Source: Opitutales bacterium (GTDB lineage: Bacteria > Verrucomicrobiota > Verrucomicrobiia > Opitutales > JABSRG01). Taken from it: a stretch of DNA of 64,000 bases. This document shows, piece by piece, positions 8,517 through 19,286 of the stretch. Under the pieces are notes generated by a model that did not search any database, had not been told where the DNA came from, and saw nothing but the letters and a program-made list of their open reading frames with translations. Position 1 is the first letter of the stretch. The number at the start of each line of letters is the position of its first letter. Made by a program: the position numbers and the translations under genes. The DNA lies in contig JABSRG010000010.1 of assembly GCA_013215165.1 (NCBI GenBank), forward strand, positions 1 through 64,000, in the 5' to 3' direction.

Positions 8517-9833
8517 TCAGAGTAATGCTACCACCGTGCCTTCAACAAAATCGGCGGAGACGCCCTCAAGGCGGACTTGTGCCATTTTGTTTTTGAGGTC
8601 ACGGCTGTCTTTGGCGACAACGCGGATATAATTATCCGTATAGCCTGGCCATGTGTCCTCGCGCGGGTTCTCAAAGAGCACTGGCAGCGTTTGGCCTACA
8701 TGAGCGCTATAGTAGTCGTGTCGCTTTTTCGCGCTGAGTCTTCTCAAGTGTGCTGATCTTCGATTACGCTCTTGGGTGGGGACTTGCTCGCTCTGAGGAA
8801 TGGGCCCGGCTCGAGTGCCATCCCGTTCCGAAAAAGTAAAGACGTGGCAGTAGGCGAAAGGATTATTGAGAAATGTCTGACAGGTCTCCTCAAAATGTGC
8901 CTCTGTTTCAGTCGGGTAGCCAACGAGGATGTCTGTGCCGATGCAAAGATCTCTTACGCGCGACTCTGCCATGTTGATAAAATCTACATACTCCTGGAGC
9001 GAATAGCGCCGCCGCATGTGTGTGAGTACCGCATCACTTCCTGACTGTAGGGGAATGTGTAAATAAGGAAGGACTGCATGCGCCGGGTCGTTCATGCGAT
9101 CAAAGAGTTTTTCGGGAATCGTGGTGGGCTCGATGGAGCTGATACGGATGCGATTGACACCCGGTATTGCGTCGAGGGCATCCATTAGATCGAGGAAGCT
9201 TTTGCCGGAGTTTTCGTAGGTGCCAATATTTACACCCGTAATGACGAGCTCACCCACGCCACGTTCGACGAGCGCTCTGGCTTCCTCCAATACATTAGCA
9301 AAGTCTCGGGCGCGGGCTCGGCCTCTGGCCTGAGGTATGATGCAAAATGAGCACACGAAATCACACCCGTCTTGGACCTTTAGGTTGGCGCGCTGCGTGA
9401 AGGGTAAATCGCCGACATAGTTTATCGTGAAGTCGGTCCTATCGATCCGGTCCCGCACGATGATGGGTGTCTCAGCCTTTTCCTCGGGTAGATAATCGAG
9501 CACGTTGAGTTTGTCCTGATTGCCGATGATGACATCCACTCCCTCGATCTGTGAAATAGCCTTGTAACCCATTTGGGAGTAGCATCCGACCACAACGGTG
9601 CGCGCTTTGGGGTTGCGCCGGATAAACTTACGAATCTCTGCCCGCGATTTACCGTCCGCTTGATTCGTCACCGTGCAAGTATTGATAACGCCCAAATCTG
9701 CGGGTTGATCAAAGGGGACGATGCGAAAGCCCGCCAGTTCGAGTTTGTCTCGGATCAGCTTCGTTTCGTATTGGTTCAGACGGCATCCGAGCGTGTGGAG
9801 CGCTGCCCGAGGTTGTTCGGCAAGACTATGCAT
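8517..9833 (-). CDS. mtaB: tRNA t6A37 methylthiotransferase (MtaB/YqeV type)
   Basis: Radical-SAM enzyme that adds a methylthio group to t6A at position 37 of ANN-decoding tRNAs. From the chosen ATG (9833) the protein has 438 residues. The N-terminal UPF0004 domain supplies three cluster Cys (C17 in TLGCRLNQYET, C53 in INTCTVTNQ, C84 in VVGCYSQ). The radical-SAM motif GCDFVCSFC gives C157, C161 and C164, and a TRAM-like domain ends the protein. The sequence is closer to MtaB than to MiaB (TLGCRLNQYET start). The frame is open 18 codons further upstream, but the 9833 start gives the normal family N-terminus. It overlaps the Nudix gene by 8 nt, which suggests translational coupling. Confidence 0.92.
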   Translation of the reverse strand: MHSLAEQPRAALHTLGCRLNQYETKLIRDKLELAGFRIVPFDQPADLGVINTCTVTNQADGKSRAEIRKFIRRNPKARTVVVGCYSQMGYKAISQIEGVDVIIGNQDKLNVLDYLPEEKAETPIIVRDRIDRTDFTINYVGDLPFTQRANLKVQDGCDFVCSFCIIPQARGRARARDFANVLEEARALVERGVGELVITGVNIGTYENSGKSFLDLMDALDAIPGVNRIRISSIEPTTIPEKLFDRMNDPAHAVLPYLHIPLQSGSDAVLTHMRRRYSLQEYVDFINMAESRVRDLCIGTDILVGYPTETEAHFEETCQTFLNNPFAYCHVFTFSERDGTRAGPIPQSEQVPTQERNRRSAHLRRLSAKKRHDYYSAHVGQTLPVLFENPREDTWPGYTDNYIRVVAKDSRDLKNKMAQVRLEGVSADFVEGTVVALL

Positions 9834-10377
9834 GGGTCGGGCGTGCCATCCATTTGTCAGCCATGCGCACCACAGACTGATCTGCATTCATTTCTGAAAC
9901 CTTTGCTATGGGCACCCAGCGCAGGTCCAGCGACTCCTCGCTTACAGAAAATGCGGTCGATCCGATTGCCTCAAAGGCAAAACGAATATCGAAGTGAAGG
10001 TGAGCTGGCATAGCGCCTTTTTCTGGAAAATTGTGGATGTCGATGTCATAGATCGCTGCGTCCAATGGCTGAATTTCTTGCAAGCCGCTCTCCTCGTAAG
10101 CTTCGCGCAGCGCCGCCTCCATCACGTCGGACTCTCCATCAACATGGCCGCCGAGCTGAAGCCATTTGTCGAGCTTGCGGTGATGTGTTAGAAGAATGTG
10201 CTGATGAGAGGGATCCAGTAACCAGCAACTCCCTGTAATGTGTCCGGGAAGGGTGGTGCGCTCAAAACAATCGGGTGTCGCCTTTACGAATTCGAGCGTG
10301 CGTTGACAGGATTCACGGTCTTCATCGCGAAAGGGCTCGTAGGCTTCTAGAAGTTGGATGATGTGTGTGCGGTGCAT
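9826..10377 (-). CDS. Nudix hydrolase
   Basis: A 183-residue Nudix protein (from ATG 10377) that hydrolyses a nucleoside-diphosphate-linked compound of unknown identity. The Nudix box is LGGHVDGESDVMEAALREAY followed by EESGL. The REAYEESGL part (91-99) fits the R-E-U-x-E-E-x-G-U core, while the first Glu of the standard G-x5-E is replaced by Ser. That variant is common in the subfamily beginning L-G-G-H-x-D-G. The frame is open to a TTG at 10440, but MHRTHIIQLL is the more natural beginning. It lies between the ypeA-like remnant and mtaB in one minus-strand unit. Confidence 0.8.
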   Translation of the reverse strand: MHRTHIIQLLEAYEPFRDEDRESCQRTLEFVKATPDCFERTTLPGHITGSCWLLDPSHQHILLTHHRKLDKWLQLGGHVDGESDVMEAALREAYEESGLQEIQPLDAAIYDIDIHNFPEKGAMPAHLHFDIRFAFEAIGSTAFSVSEESLDLRWVPIAKVSEMNADQSVVRMADKWMARPTHA

Positions 10378-10440
10378 GCAGGCGTTTCTCGATAATGGGA
10401 GAATAAAGGCATCACCCATCTCGCTGCGATTCGCAAGCAA

Positions 10441-10872
10441 CTATAGCGAAGTTGATGTGTCCTGGATCAGCCGTTTGCCCAATGTCGCCACAGATGCATC
10501 TGCATAGCCGAGATTCTCGTAGAACTCGATGACCTCCTCATTATCCTTTCGAACCATGAGTTGGATTTTCGGGCAACCTATGGCAATCAATCGCTCTTCA
10601 CAGGCTTGCATCAATCGTCTGGCAATCCCTTGCCGCCGAAATGGGGTCGCTACGGCCAGGTAATATACCCAGCCCCGGTGGCCATCATAACCAGCCATAG
10701 CACTCGCGATGATTTCCCCATTCTGTTCCATCACCAAGAACAACTCAGGCCGCTCAGAAAGTTTTCGCTGAATATCTCTATAAGGGTCATTCCAAGGTCA
10801 TACCAGGTCGCATTCATTCCAAAGCGCGATGACTGCCTCGGTGTCGTTTTCTTCAAATATCCTTAATTTCAT
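10441..10872 (-). pseudogene. YpeA-type GNAT acetyltransferase interrupted by an in-frame TGA
   Basis: Read from ATG 10872, the frame gives 24 codons of acetyltransferase (MKLRIFEEND, IALWNECDLV). A TGA follows at 10800-10798, and the frame then continues with PWNDPYRDIQRKLSERPELF and the acetyl-CoA-binding segment (RRQGIARRLMQ) to the stop at 10441. Total length is 143 codons, matching E. coli YpeA (about 141). The family has Arg at this spot (CDL-x-RPWNDP, from memory). CGA-to-TGA therefore explains the stop. If translation restarts, for example at the Met near 10743, the product would lack its first third. It is probably inactive unless the stop is read through or is a sequence error. Confidence 0.85.
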
Positions 10873-10917
10873 AGGGCTGGCTCACTCAAAGGGTAAAAGT
10901 GTGTAGCTGTGAGCCTT

Positions 10918-11766
10918 TCATGAACGCTGCAAGTTTTTCTCTAACGTAAAGACATGGTGTTTTTCAGAAATACGTGCACGGGCTTCCTCCAACCAGGAAT
11001 CGAAGTGGTCTTTGTGCCATTGCTTGGTGTAGTCGCTCCAGCGCTCGATGAAGTGTGCCGTATTCGCGTCTTCGCTGTCTTTTCTACCGGGGCTTTGGCT
11101 GATGTGATGATAGACAATGCTTGACGATGAGCATGCTGTTTTAGCACCCAAGTCTCTATCAGCCCGCAGGCAGAAATCGTCGTCTTCGAAGCCATTCACA
11201 AACACTTCATCGAAGCCATTGAGTTGTTCAAAGGTCGATTTCTCCAGCATCCAGCAAGCGGCGGTGATGGTGGGGCAGGGCAGGGATGATGGACTGCTGT
11301 GTCTTTGATGCCAGTCTGGTAGTAAACGCTTGTCGAGGTGTCGTGGAATCCCGTCTTCGTCGAAATATTTGCCTAAGTGGTCCACTCGTCCGTCGCTGTG
11401 CGCGATCTGGGTGTTTCCCAAAATAGCAAGATCATCATCCGATTCAAAAGCGTCGACCAAGGGTTCGAGCCATCCATGGGTAAGGAGCAGGTCGCTATTT
11501 AGAAAAACGATGCAGTCGTGGATTGCTGCCTCAACGCCGGTCGCACAGCTCTGTCCGAAGCCTTGATTGGTGTCGTGTCGCAGTAGGCGGATGCCGGTTT
11601 GCCCCACGTCGATCAACCAGGCTTTCATCCTTGGGTCGGGGGTCGCGTCGTCGACGAAAATAATCTCTGGGTCTTTGTGGCGCGTGGTGGCTCTTAATGT
11701 CAGGAGGAGGTCACGGGTTTCTCGGAAGGCTCCAAAAATGGGGACAATGATAGAGAGCTTGCTCAT
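10918..11766 (-). CDS. Family 2 glycosyltransferase
   Basis: A 282-residue GT-A fold enzyme. SIIVPIFG opens the Rossmann-like half, with nucleotide-binding Asp pair D39-D40 in IIFVDDATPD, the metal-binding LNSD at 89-92 (DxD equivalent) and the acceptor-side GFEDDDFCLRA near 200 (the ED motif of rhamnosyl-type GT2 enzymes). It has no membrane segment. It probably transfers a sugar during surface-glycan synthesis; donor and acceptor are unknown. It follows the coiled-coil/TolQ-like pair by only 12 nt on the same strand, so it may belong to that operon. Confidence 0.88.
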   Translation of the reverse strand: MSKLSIIVPIFGAFRETRDLLLTLRATTRHKDPEIIFVDDATPDPRMKAWLIDVGQTGIRLLRHDTNQGFGQSCATGVEAAIHDCIVFLNSDLLLTHGWLEPLVDAFESDDDLAILGNTQIAHSDGRVDHLGKYFDEDGIPRHLDKRLLPDWHQRHSSPSSLPCPTITAACWMLEKSTFEQLNGFDEVFVNGFEDDDFCLRADRDLGAKTACSSSSIVYHHISQSPGRKDSEDANTAHFIERWSDYTKQWHKDHFDSWLEEARARISEKHHVFTLEKNLQRS

Positions 11767-11778
11767 AAGAGACAGAAA

Positions 11779-13248
11779 TTAGCGCAGGCTCGTCGGCAGA
11801 CCGCGGTAGCGTTCTTTCTGAGCGTTTAAGAGCATTTCTGCTCGTTGAAATGAGTAGTTTTTACCGAGCTCAAGCACGTCTCTTGTAGCGAGGCTTTCGA
11901 GACGGACTGCGGATCGTTCGTTGAGCATGAAACCGTTGAGGTTGCCCGCCATGGAAAACACCATGTCTCCGCGCTTTGGATCAAAGTCTCCAAAGAGGCT
12001 GGATAGAATGCGTGAGTTCATTTCAAGCACTTGACTCGTCTGTGCAGATACGCGGTAGGGAGATTCTCCGTAGTAGCCGTTGGGCGGATGGACAAGGGTT
12101 GCTTTGTCAAAGCGGAATGGATCGGGCGAGAGGCGTACTGCTCCTGTTTGCCGGGGAACAGCATAGGTATCAGGAAGGCGAATTCTGATGATGCGTGGGT
12201 CGATTACCAAAAATTCGACCATCGTCGGGGTATAGCTATCGCCGTTGCGGCTTTCGATGGTGAGCTCGAGAGTGAGCGGCATGCCTCGATTACTCGAAGG
12301 ATCAAGGGGCGTGCCTTGAGCGTTAAATAAAGCAAAGACACCCTCATCAGTTTGGAGACGTAGTGCGATGGTTTCCTCATCTCGGCTGCGGGTGCCGAAG
12401 ACGCCTGTGAATACGGAAGACCACTTTAGCGCGAGTCGGTTCTCTTGGTAGCGGTTAAAAATATTGGCGGGTGAGAGCGGTTGGCTCTGCTGGATTTCTT
12501 CTTTAATTTGCTGGGATGATTGAGCGAGTGCGCCCACATTTTCGGTGAGTCGCTCGGTCTGCTTCTGTAGCTGTCGTTTTTCGATCTGTGCTGTCTCCAA
12601 TTGAATTTGGGTGTTCTCTAGGTTGGTAGTCAGGAGCTGTTTTTCTGCGGCGGTTACTCTGAGTTCAGCCTGAGTTTCAAGTAAGTTGTCTCGTGTGGCT
12701 TGTTCGCGCTCGGCCATAGCAGCTTTTTCACGTTCTAGTTCGGCTAGTGCCTCCTGTTGATCTAGCAAAGATGTTTCGGCCTGGCGGAGACGCTCTAGGG
12801 TAATCAGGTTGCTCTCTTGGTTCGCATTCAATTCTGAGCGCAACTGGGTGGCGATTTGCTCGGATTGCTCAAGTTGTGTCTCCGCGCGTTCTACTTCGAC
12901 GATAGCTGCTTTGCGAGCTAAGGCTGCTTGCTCGGCCAAGGCGCGGGCTTGTTCCAGCTCAGCTTCTTTTGCTGTGATCGCTTCTTGTGAAGCAGCGAGA
13001 GCCTCTGCTTGCTGCGCCAGCTCTTCTTGTCTGCTGCGCAGGCTCTCCTCAAGGGATTCGGTGTTATTTTGAGTCTCCTCCAAGCTCATTTCGAGCAGCT
13101 CTAAGAGTTCTGCGGTCGCGCTTTCTTCCGCTACTTGGGTGTTGTCGTCTATGACTGTTTCTACGGGTTCGGACTGATCGAAGCGAGCGAGGGCCAACAT
13201 GCTCAGGAGCAGGAAGTCACAGATGACGAGGAGGATACTTCGATTCAT
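11779..13248 (-). CDS. Membrane-anchored coiled-coil protein with Asp in its single membrane helix
   Basis: I do not recognise this 489-residue protein as a named family. It starts with one membrane helix (about 4-20) carrying an Asp in ILLVICDFLLLSMLALAR (D11). A long heptad-rich coiled coil follows (about 45-270, full of Glu, Gln, Ala and Leu). The C-terminal globular region of about 210 residues contains segments such as RGDMVFSMAGNLNGFMLN that vaguely recall a degenerate trypsin-like fold. The helix with a polar Asp resembles the TolR/ExbD/MotB helix that pairs with a TolQ/MotA channel, and the gene just upstream (16 nt away) encodes such a protein. Inference: it is the stator/rotor partner of that channel. 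There is no direct evidence for function. Confidence 0.6.
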   Translation of the reverse strand: MNRSILLVICDFLLLSMLALARFDQSEPVETVIDDNTQVAEESATAELLELLEMSLEETQNNTESLEESLRSRQEELAQQAEALAASQEAITAKEAELEQARALAEQAALARKAAIVEVERAETQLEQSEQIATQLRSELNANQESNLITLERLRQAETSLLDQQEALAELEREKAAMAEREQATRDNLLETQAELRVTAAEKQLLTTNLENTQIQLETAQIEKRQLQKQTERLTENVGALAQSSQQIKEEIQQSQPLSPANIFNRYQENRLALKWSSVFTGVFGTRSRDEETIALRLQTDEGVFALFNAQGTPLDPSSNRGMPLTLELTIESRNGDSYTPTMVEFLVIDPRIIRIRLPDTYAVPRQTGAVRLSPDPFRFDKATLVHPPNGYYGESPYRVSAQTSQVLEMNSRILSSLFGDFDPKRGDMVFSMAGNLNGFMLNERSAVRLESLATRDVLELGKNYSFQRAEMLLNAQKERYRGLPTSLR

Positions 13249-13264
13249 TACGCGTGTGCCCGGG

Positions 13265-14911
13265 TCAGCCGCGTTCCATCAAAAGCCGCCGTTTCATAGG
13301 CCGGACGTGGAATACTTTCAAAACCGCAACGAATAAAATACCAAACAGAGTCGAGGCATACGCAGCCATAAGGCTCGCTTCAACAATACCCAGTGATATG
13401 AGAATGAGAGAGAGCACCGTGCCGCTCAAGCCGATGTAGAGTCCGAGATCGAAGAGGTTCTCCTCATTATTTAGTAAGTCTATTTTCAGCTCAGACGTTA
13501 GGGGTTGGCGGTTGATGTCACTCACTCGGACGAGGCAAACGACATACACGATGAGTTGAATCAACAAGAAGACTCCAAGGACGAGGAGGGTGACTTGATC
13601 AATTGCTCCAGAATTCATGACAGGAGGGCTGATGTTGGCGATGATAGCACTGTTTGAGAAGTTGAGATGAACGGCATCGGCGTCATGTTCCATTTGAGCA
13701 AGCAAGGACGGTTCCGTTAAGATCCAGCTACTGAGACAGACTAGGGCACCGCTGGCAATAGAGCCTGCAATGCTTTTTCCCCGTATCTGGTCGTGTTGTC
13801 CTAATGCCGCCGAGAAAATGAACAGAGACCCTGCGACGAGAACGCCCGCTAGAGCAAAGAGGCTACCTTTGGCCCATCGTAGCGTCACTGAATCAATCGA
13901 AAAGGTAGTTAAGAAGAAATGCTCTATCTTACGCCCAAGACCGGGATATATGTCTGCGAGCCATTCTGGTTTTTCATGAATAGGGACAAATTCTTCTATC
14001 AAAAAATCAACGGCTGCCGGACTGACAGAGCCTGCCGTATCGAAAGCCTCCCAGGCACGATCGCCCCAGCGATTCACATAGGCTATATACTCACTAGGTT
14101 GATCTGCCATTAGCCAGATCGCGAAAGGTTGGTATGCCGAGCGTCCATCGGAAACGTGGTTTAACGACGTGCTTGCTAGCCATTCCATGTCATTCCAGGT
14201 TTCTGCGCGCCTGATCATTTCGCGTAGGGTCGCCCAGTCCAAGCGCTTTGCCAGAGAGGCGATGTTTAGAAATACACTGTCAAGCTCGATTAAGGCCTGG
14301 TTGGATTGCTTCTCAATGGCCTGTTCAATCATGGAGCCCAATTCTTCGGTGAGCGTAGTCGGAAGCGCATCGGCTTGGATGAGCAGTGCTATGGTTAGGA
14401 TCGCGCCCTCAAGCGGTGCTCCTGCTGCCGAGTTGACGGGTGCAAATCTTGGCATGCCGTTCAATGAGCGTGCTCTAAGGATTTCAGCAACCCAGCGATT
14501 ACGCGACTCTTGAAGCATACGTAGGAGCGTGTCGCGGACGCTGTTTTTCATGATTACGCCTGCAACCCCGTAGCGTGGATGGGAGTCGGTCGGATTGAAA
14601 TCAGCCGCTTTGATCAAAGAGGCCATATACGGTTCGCCTCCCCCCAACACGCGATATTCGGGGCTGTTCAGATCCAAAGATGTGGACTTTAATCCAAGAC
14701 CCAAACTCAGCGTTCGAGCTACACCGCTTTTATCACGATCGATCCAGCTATTCGTATAAGTTTTTGAGGTTGGACGGCCCTCTCCGACAAACTCCAATAG
14801 TATTGGAGCAATTCCCGTGAAATGAGTGGGGACCTGTGAGCCGATAAAAAGCAGTGTGAGCGAAAGTGGAAAAGCCAGGATGGCGATCACAGTAGCTATC
14901 AGTGCTTTCAT
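13265..14911 (-). CDS. Large TolQ/MotA-like multi-span membrane protein
   Basis: A 548-residue protein from ATG 14911 (a TTG six codons upstream is also open). It has one N-terminal membrane helix (1-24) and a soluble domain of roughly 320 residues. Five membrane segments follow, at about 349-371, 380-400, 440-463, 486-509 and 514-534. The last two read GLYIGLSGTVLSLILISLG and AYASTLFGILFVAVL. They match the G-x-x-G-T-V and T-x-x-G-L pattern of MotA/TolQ/ExbB proton channels. The length and the large N-terminal domain are unlike any standard family member. It is the first gene of a unit with the Asp-helix coiled-coil protein and a GT2 enzyme. It could be an ion-driven envelope motor; this is inference. 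Confidence 0.6.
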   Translation of the reverse strand: MKALIATVIAILAFPLSLTLLFIGSQVPTHFTGIAPILLEFVGEGRPTSKTYTNSWIDRDKSGVARTLSLGLGLKSTSLDLNSPEYRVLGGGEPYMASLIKAADFNPTDSHPRYGVAGVIMKNSVRDTLLRMLQESRNRWVAEILRARSLNGMPRFAPVNSAAGAPLEGAILTIALLIQADALPTTLTEELGSMIEQAIEKQSNQALIELDSVFLNIASLAKRLDWATLREMIRRAETWNDMEWLASTSLNHVSDGRSAYQPFAIWLMADQPSEYIAYVNRWGDRAWEAFDTAGSVSPAAVDFLIEEFVPIHEKPEWLADIYPGLGRKIEHFFLTTFSIDSVTLRWAKGSLFALAGVLVAGSLFIFSAALGQHDQIRGKSIAGSIASGALVCLSSWILTEPSLLAQMEHDADAVHLNFSNSAIIANISPPVMNSGAIDQVTLLVLGVFLLIQLIVYVVCLVRVSDINRQPLTSELKIDLLNNEENLFDLGLYIGLSGTVLSLILISLGIVEASLMAAYASTLFGILFVAVLKVFHVRPMKRRLLMERG

Positions 14912-14990
14912 AAATCGGGACTGAATCAAAACCGCCCCTGTTTGTAAACGCGGAGATTATATCTTTGGAGGATTGATGACGGACGAGATA

Positions 14991-15114
14991 GGTGTGACAT
15001 CCTCAGAAGTGAAGACAGTGTCACAGTGTGCGGTGTGACATGGTGGCTCACTCTGTCCCGCTTTATTCCCTGAATTCAGGCAGGCGACAGCGTTCTCAAA
15101 TTTTATGAAATTTG
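14991..15114 (+). promoter_or_regulatory. Repeat-rich region upstream of dnaK
   Basis: GGTGTGACAT occurs twice as a direct repeat (14991-15000 and 15032-15041). TGTCACA at 15019-15025 is inverted relative to TGTGACA at 15034-15040. Further on are a perfect 12-base palindrome CCTGAATTCAGG (15069-15080) and an AT-rich inverted repeat (15097-15103 / 15108-15114). No CIRCE element is present. These are candidate operator sites for heat-shock control of dnaK. Confidence 0.45.
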
Positions 15115-15186
15115 TAAGTCGTTTTTATTTAAAAAATTATGAGTCCATCGTGTTCGTTGGCAAAATGAATGCACTCAGCGTGGCGA

Positions 15187-17127
15187 ATGAGCAAAATCAT
15201 AGGTATCGATTTAGGAACGACAAATTCGTGCATGGCTGTCATGGAAAGTGGCGAGGTCACCGTAATCCCAAATTCAGAGGGTGCACGCACGACTCCGTCC
15301 GTAGTCGCTTTCTCCAAGTCAGGCGAGCGTCTGGTGGGCCAATCGGCTAAACGCCAAGCGGTCACTAATCCCCACAACACCATTTTTTCAGCAAAGCGCC
15401 TCATCGGTCGTAAAAGTACTGAGGTTCAGGAGGAGGCATCCAACCTCCCTTACAAAATCGTAGACGGAAAAAATGGCGATGCTTACATTGAATGCCAAGT
15501 AGGTGATGAGACGCAGTCTTTTGCGCCTGAGCAGATTTCATCGATGATCCTGGGTAAATTGAAGTCCGATGCCGAAGATTATCTTGGCGAAACAGTGACT
15601 CAGGCTGTTATCACGGTCCCTGCCTATTTTAACGATGCTCAGCGCCAAGCCACTAAAGATGCTGGTGCTATTGCGGGTCTTGAAGTGCTCCGTATCATCA
15701 ACGAGCCGACTGCGGCTTCTCTTGCCTACGGTTTAGATAAGAAGGGTGAAAGCACGATTGCGGTGTATGACCTTGGAGGTGGGACCTTTGACGTCTCTAT
15801 CTTAGATATCGCTGACGGTGTCTTCGAAGTGAAGGCGACCAATGGCGACACACACCTCGGTGGTGATAATTGGGACGAAGCCATCATCAATTGGCTTGTT
15901 GCTGAATTTAAGAAGGAAAATGAGATCGACCTGCGCCAAGACCCGATGGCTTTGCAACGCCTCAAAGAGGAAGCAGAGAAAGCTAAGATCGCGCTCTCTT
16001 CGGCTCAATCAACTGATATCAATCTTCCTTTCATTACAGCAGACCAGACAGGGCCGAAACACCTCAACGTTCAGCTGAGTCGTCCAAAGCTCGAGCAAAT
16101 CACCGATACACTTTACGAGCGCACCAAAGTGCCTGTCCGTAAATGTATGGAGGATTCTGAGGTTTCAGCTTCTGACATCGATGAACTTGTTTTGGTCGGT
16201 GGCATGACCCGTTCTCCGAAGGTAACCGAGATTGCTCGCGAGCTGACTGGCAAAGATCCGCATAAAGGCGTCAACCCCGACGAAGTGGTTGCCATCGGTG
16301 CTGCCATACAAGGTGCTGTTCTCGCTGGAGATGAAGGGGTGGGCGATGTCCTCCTTCTTGATGTGACACCTTTGACCCTCGGTATTGAGACTGCGGGTGG
16401 CGTCTCGACACCGATGATCGATCGCAATACGACGATCCCAACTAAGAAGAGCCAAGTCTTCTCGACTTATGCGGACAATCAAACTGCGGTCGACATCAAA
16501 GTCCTCCAGGGTGAGCGTTCCATGGCTAAGGATAATAAGACCTTGGGTAATTTCCGTCTCGACGGTATCAAGCCTGCACCACGTGGCTTGCCTCAGATCG
16601 AGGTGATTTTCGACATCGACTCTAACGGCATCCTTCACGTCACCGCAAAAGATCAAGAAACCGGTAAGGATCAAAAGATCACAATCAGCAATTCTTCAGG
16701 TCTAGACAAGGACGAGGTCGAGCGACTTAAAAAGGAGGCAGAGATGCATGCCGAAGAGGACAAGCAAGCCAAGGAGTCTGTTGAGTCTCGCAACCAATTG
16801 GACAACATGGTCTATCAGACTCAGAAGCAACTTGATGAGCTCGGAGATAAAGCCCCGGAAGAGGTGAAGGGCGAGATCCAAGGTGTGATTGATGAGGCCA
16901 AGAAAGTTCTCGAGAAATCAGACGCTTCGGCAGACGAGATCAAGACCGCGAACGACGCCATCATGGCGGCGCTCCAAAAGCTTGCTCAAGCTGCTCCAGC
17001 TCCAGATACCGCCGGAGATGCTCAGCCGGGACCCGAAGCTGCCGCGTCAGCGCAGTCTGAGCCGAAGCAGGCAGAGGGCGACGTCGTCGATGCAGACTTC
17101 GAAGTCGTCGACGAGGACAAGAAATAG
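15187..17127 (+). CDS. dnaK: Chaperone DnaK (Hsp70)
   Basis: ATP-driven cytoplasmic chaperone that binds exposed hydrophobic segments of unfolded proteins. The 646-residue protein starts [15 protein letters not shown], with the phosphate-binding loop DLGTTNS and the second motif [12 protein letters not shown]. It has the linker [16 protein letters not shown], a substrate-binding domain and an acidic tail ending [13 protein letters not shown] Met six codons upstream is open, but the start at 15187 gives the family's usual N-terminus. grpE, dnaJ and hrcA are not adjacent. The gene has its own terminator before groS. Confidence 0.98.
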   Translation: MSKIIGIDLGTTNSCMAVMESGEVTVIPNSEGARTTPSVVAFSKSGERLVGQSAKRQAVTNPHNTIFSAKRLIGRKSTEVQEEASNLPYKIVDGKNGDAYIECQVGDETQSFAPEQISSMILGKLKSDAEDYLGETVTQAVITVPAYFNDAQRQATKDAGAIAGLEVLRIINEPTAASLAYGLDKKGESTIAVYDLGGGTFDVSILDIADGVFEVKATNGDTHLGGDNWDEAIINWLVAEFKKENEIDLRQDPMALQRLKEEAEKAKIALSSAQSTDINLPFITADQTGPKHLNVQLSRPKLEQITDTLYERTKVPVRKCMEDSEVSASDIDELVLVGGMTRSPKVTEIARELTGKDPHKGVNPDEVVAIGAAIQGAVLAGDEGVGDVLLLDVTPLTLGIETAGGVSTPMIDRNTTIPTKKSQVFSTYADNQTAVDIKVLQGERSMAKDNKTLGNFRLDGIKPAPRGLPQIEVIFDIDSNGILHVTAKDQETGKDQKITISNSSGLDKDEVERLKKEAEMHAEEDKQAKESVESRNQLDNMVYQTQKQLDELGDKAPEEVKGEIQGVIDEAKKVLEKSDASADEIKTANDAIMAALQKLAQAAPAPDTAGDAQPGPEAAASAQSEPKQAEGDVVDADFEVVDEDKK

Positions 17128-17132
17128 ACTTT

Positions 17133-17179
17133 AAACCCAGGGGGGAAGCGGTTGATGCCGTCGAACCTCTGGGTTTTTT
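17133..17179 (+). terminator. Intrinsic terminator of dnaK
   Basis: AAACCCAG (17133-17140) pairs with CTGGGTTT (17169-17176). The hairpin is followed by a T run, and it starts just after the dnaK stop. Confidence 0.8.
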
Positions 17180-17215
17180 CATACATTCAACCCATAAACC
17201 AACCCACATACACAT

Positions 17216-17518
17216 ATGACAACAGTCGCTGTTAACATCAAACCACTCGGTGACCGCGTCCTCGTAAAAGCAATCGAGGAAGACGAGCAAATCCGCGGAG
17301 GGATCATCATTCCCGACGCTGCCAAGGAAAAGTCTCAGGAAGCTGAGGTAGTCTCGCTTGGAACAGGTCGCAAAAACGACGATGGCTCTGAAGTCCCCTT
17401 CGAAGTCAGCGTTGGAGACAAAGTGCTCGTCAGCCAATATGGTGGCAGCAAAGTCAAAGTAGAAGGTATCGAATACACCGTTCTACGCGAAGACGATATC
17501 ATCGCCATCGTTGGATAA
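17216..17518 (+). CDS. groS: Co-chaperonin GroES
   Basis: A 100-residue lid protein of the GroEL folding chamber. It contains [11 protein letters not shown], the mobile-loop region [12 protein letters not shown] and [11 protein letters not shown]. It lies 43 nt before groL and the two are surely co-transcribed. No CIRCE sequence was found in the 36 bases between the dnaK terminator and its start, so its promoter is unclear and readthrough from dnaK is possible. Confidence 0.97.
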   Translation: MTTVAVNIKPLGDRVLVKAIEEDEQIRGGIIIPDAAKEKSQEAEVVSLGTGRKNDDGSEVPFEVSVGDKVLVSQYGGSKVKVEGIEYTVLREDDIIAIVG

Positions 17519-17543
17519 TTCTCTCTCAACCCCACAACTTTAA

Positions 17544-19205
<1,662 letters not shown>

Positions 19206-19241
19206 TGCCAGCTAATTGTTGAACCTATTAGTTTTATTGAG

Positions 19242-19275
19242 GCTCCAGTCGTTTACGCGGCTGTAGCTTTTTTTG
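19242..19275 (+). terminator. Probable terminator of groESL
   Basis: An imperfect hairpin (GCTCCAGTCG paired with CGGCTGTAGC through G-U pairs and one mismatch) runs into seven T residues about 40 bases after the groL stop. Confidence 0.6.
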
Positions 19276-19286
19276 TCGATCAGGCT

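Noticed and set aside
11779-14911. Zorya-type anti-phage system (ZorA/ZorB)
   Set aside because: The MotA-like/Asp-helix pairing is superficially similar. However, the channel protein has its large domain at the N-terminus, the partner lacks an OmpA-type end, and no helicase or nuclease gene follows.
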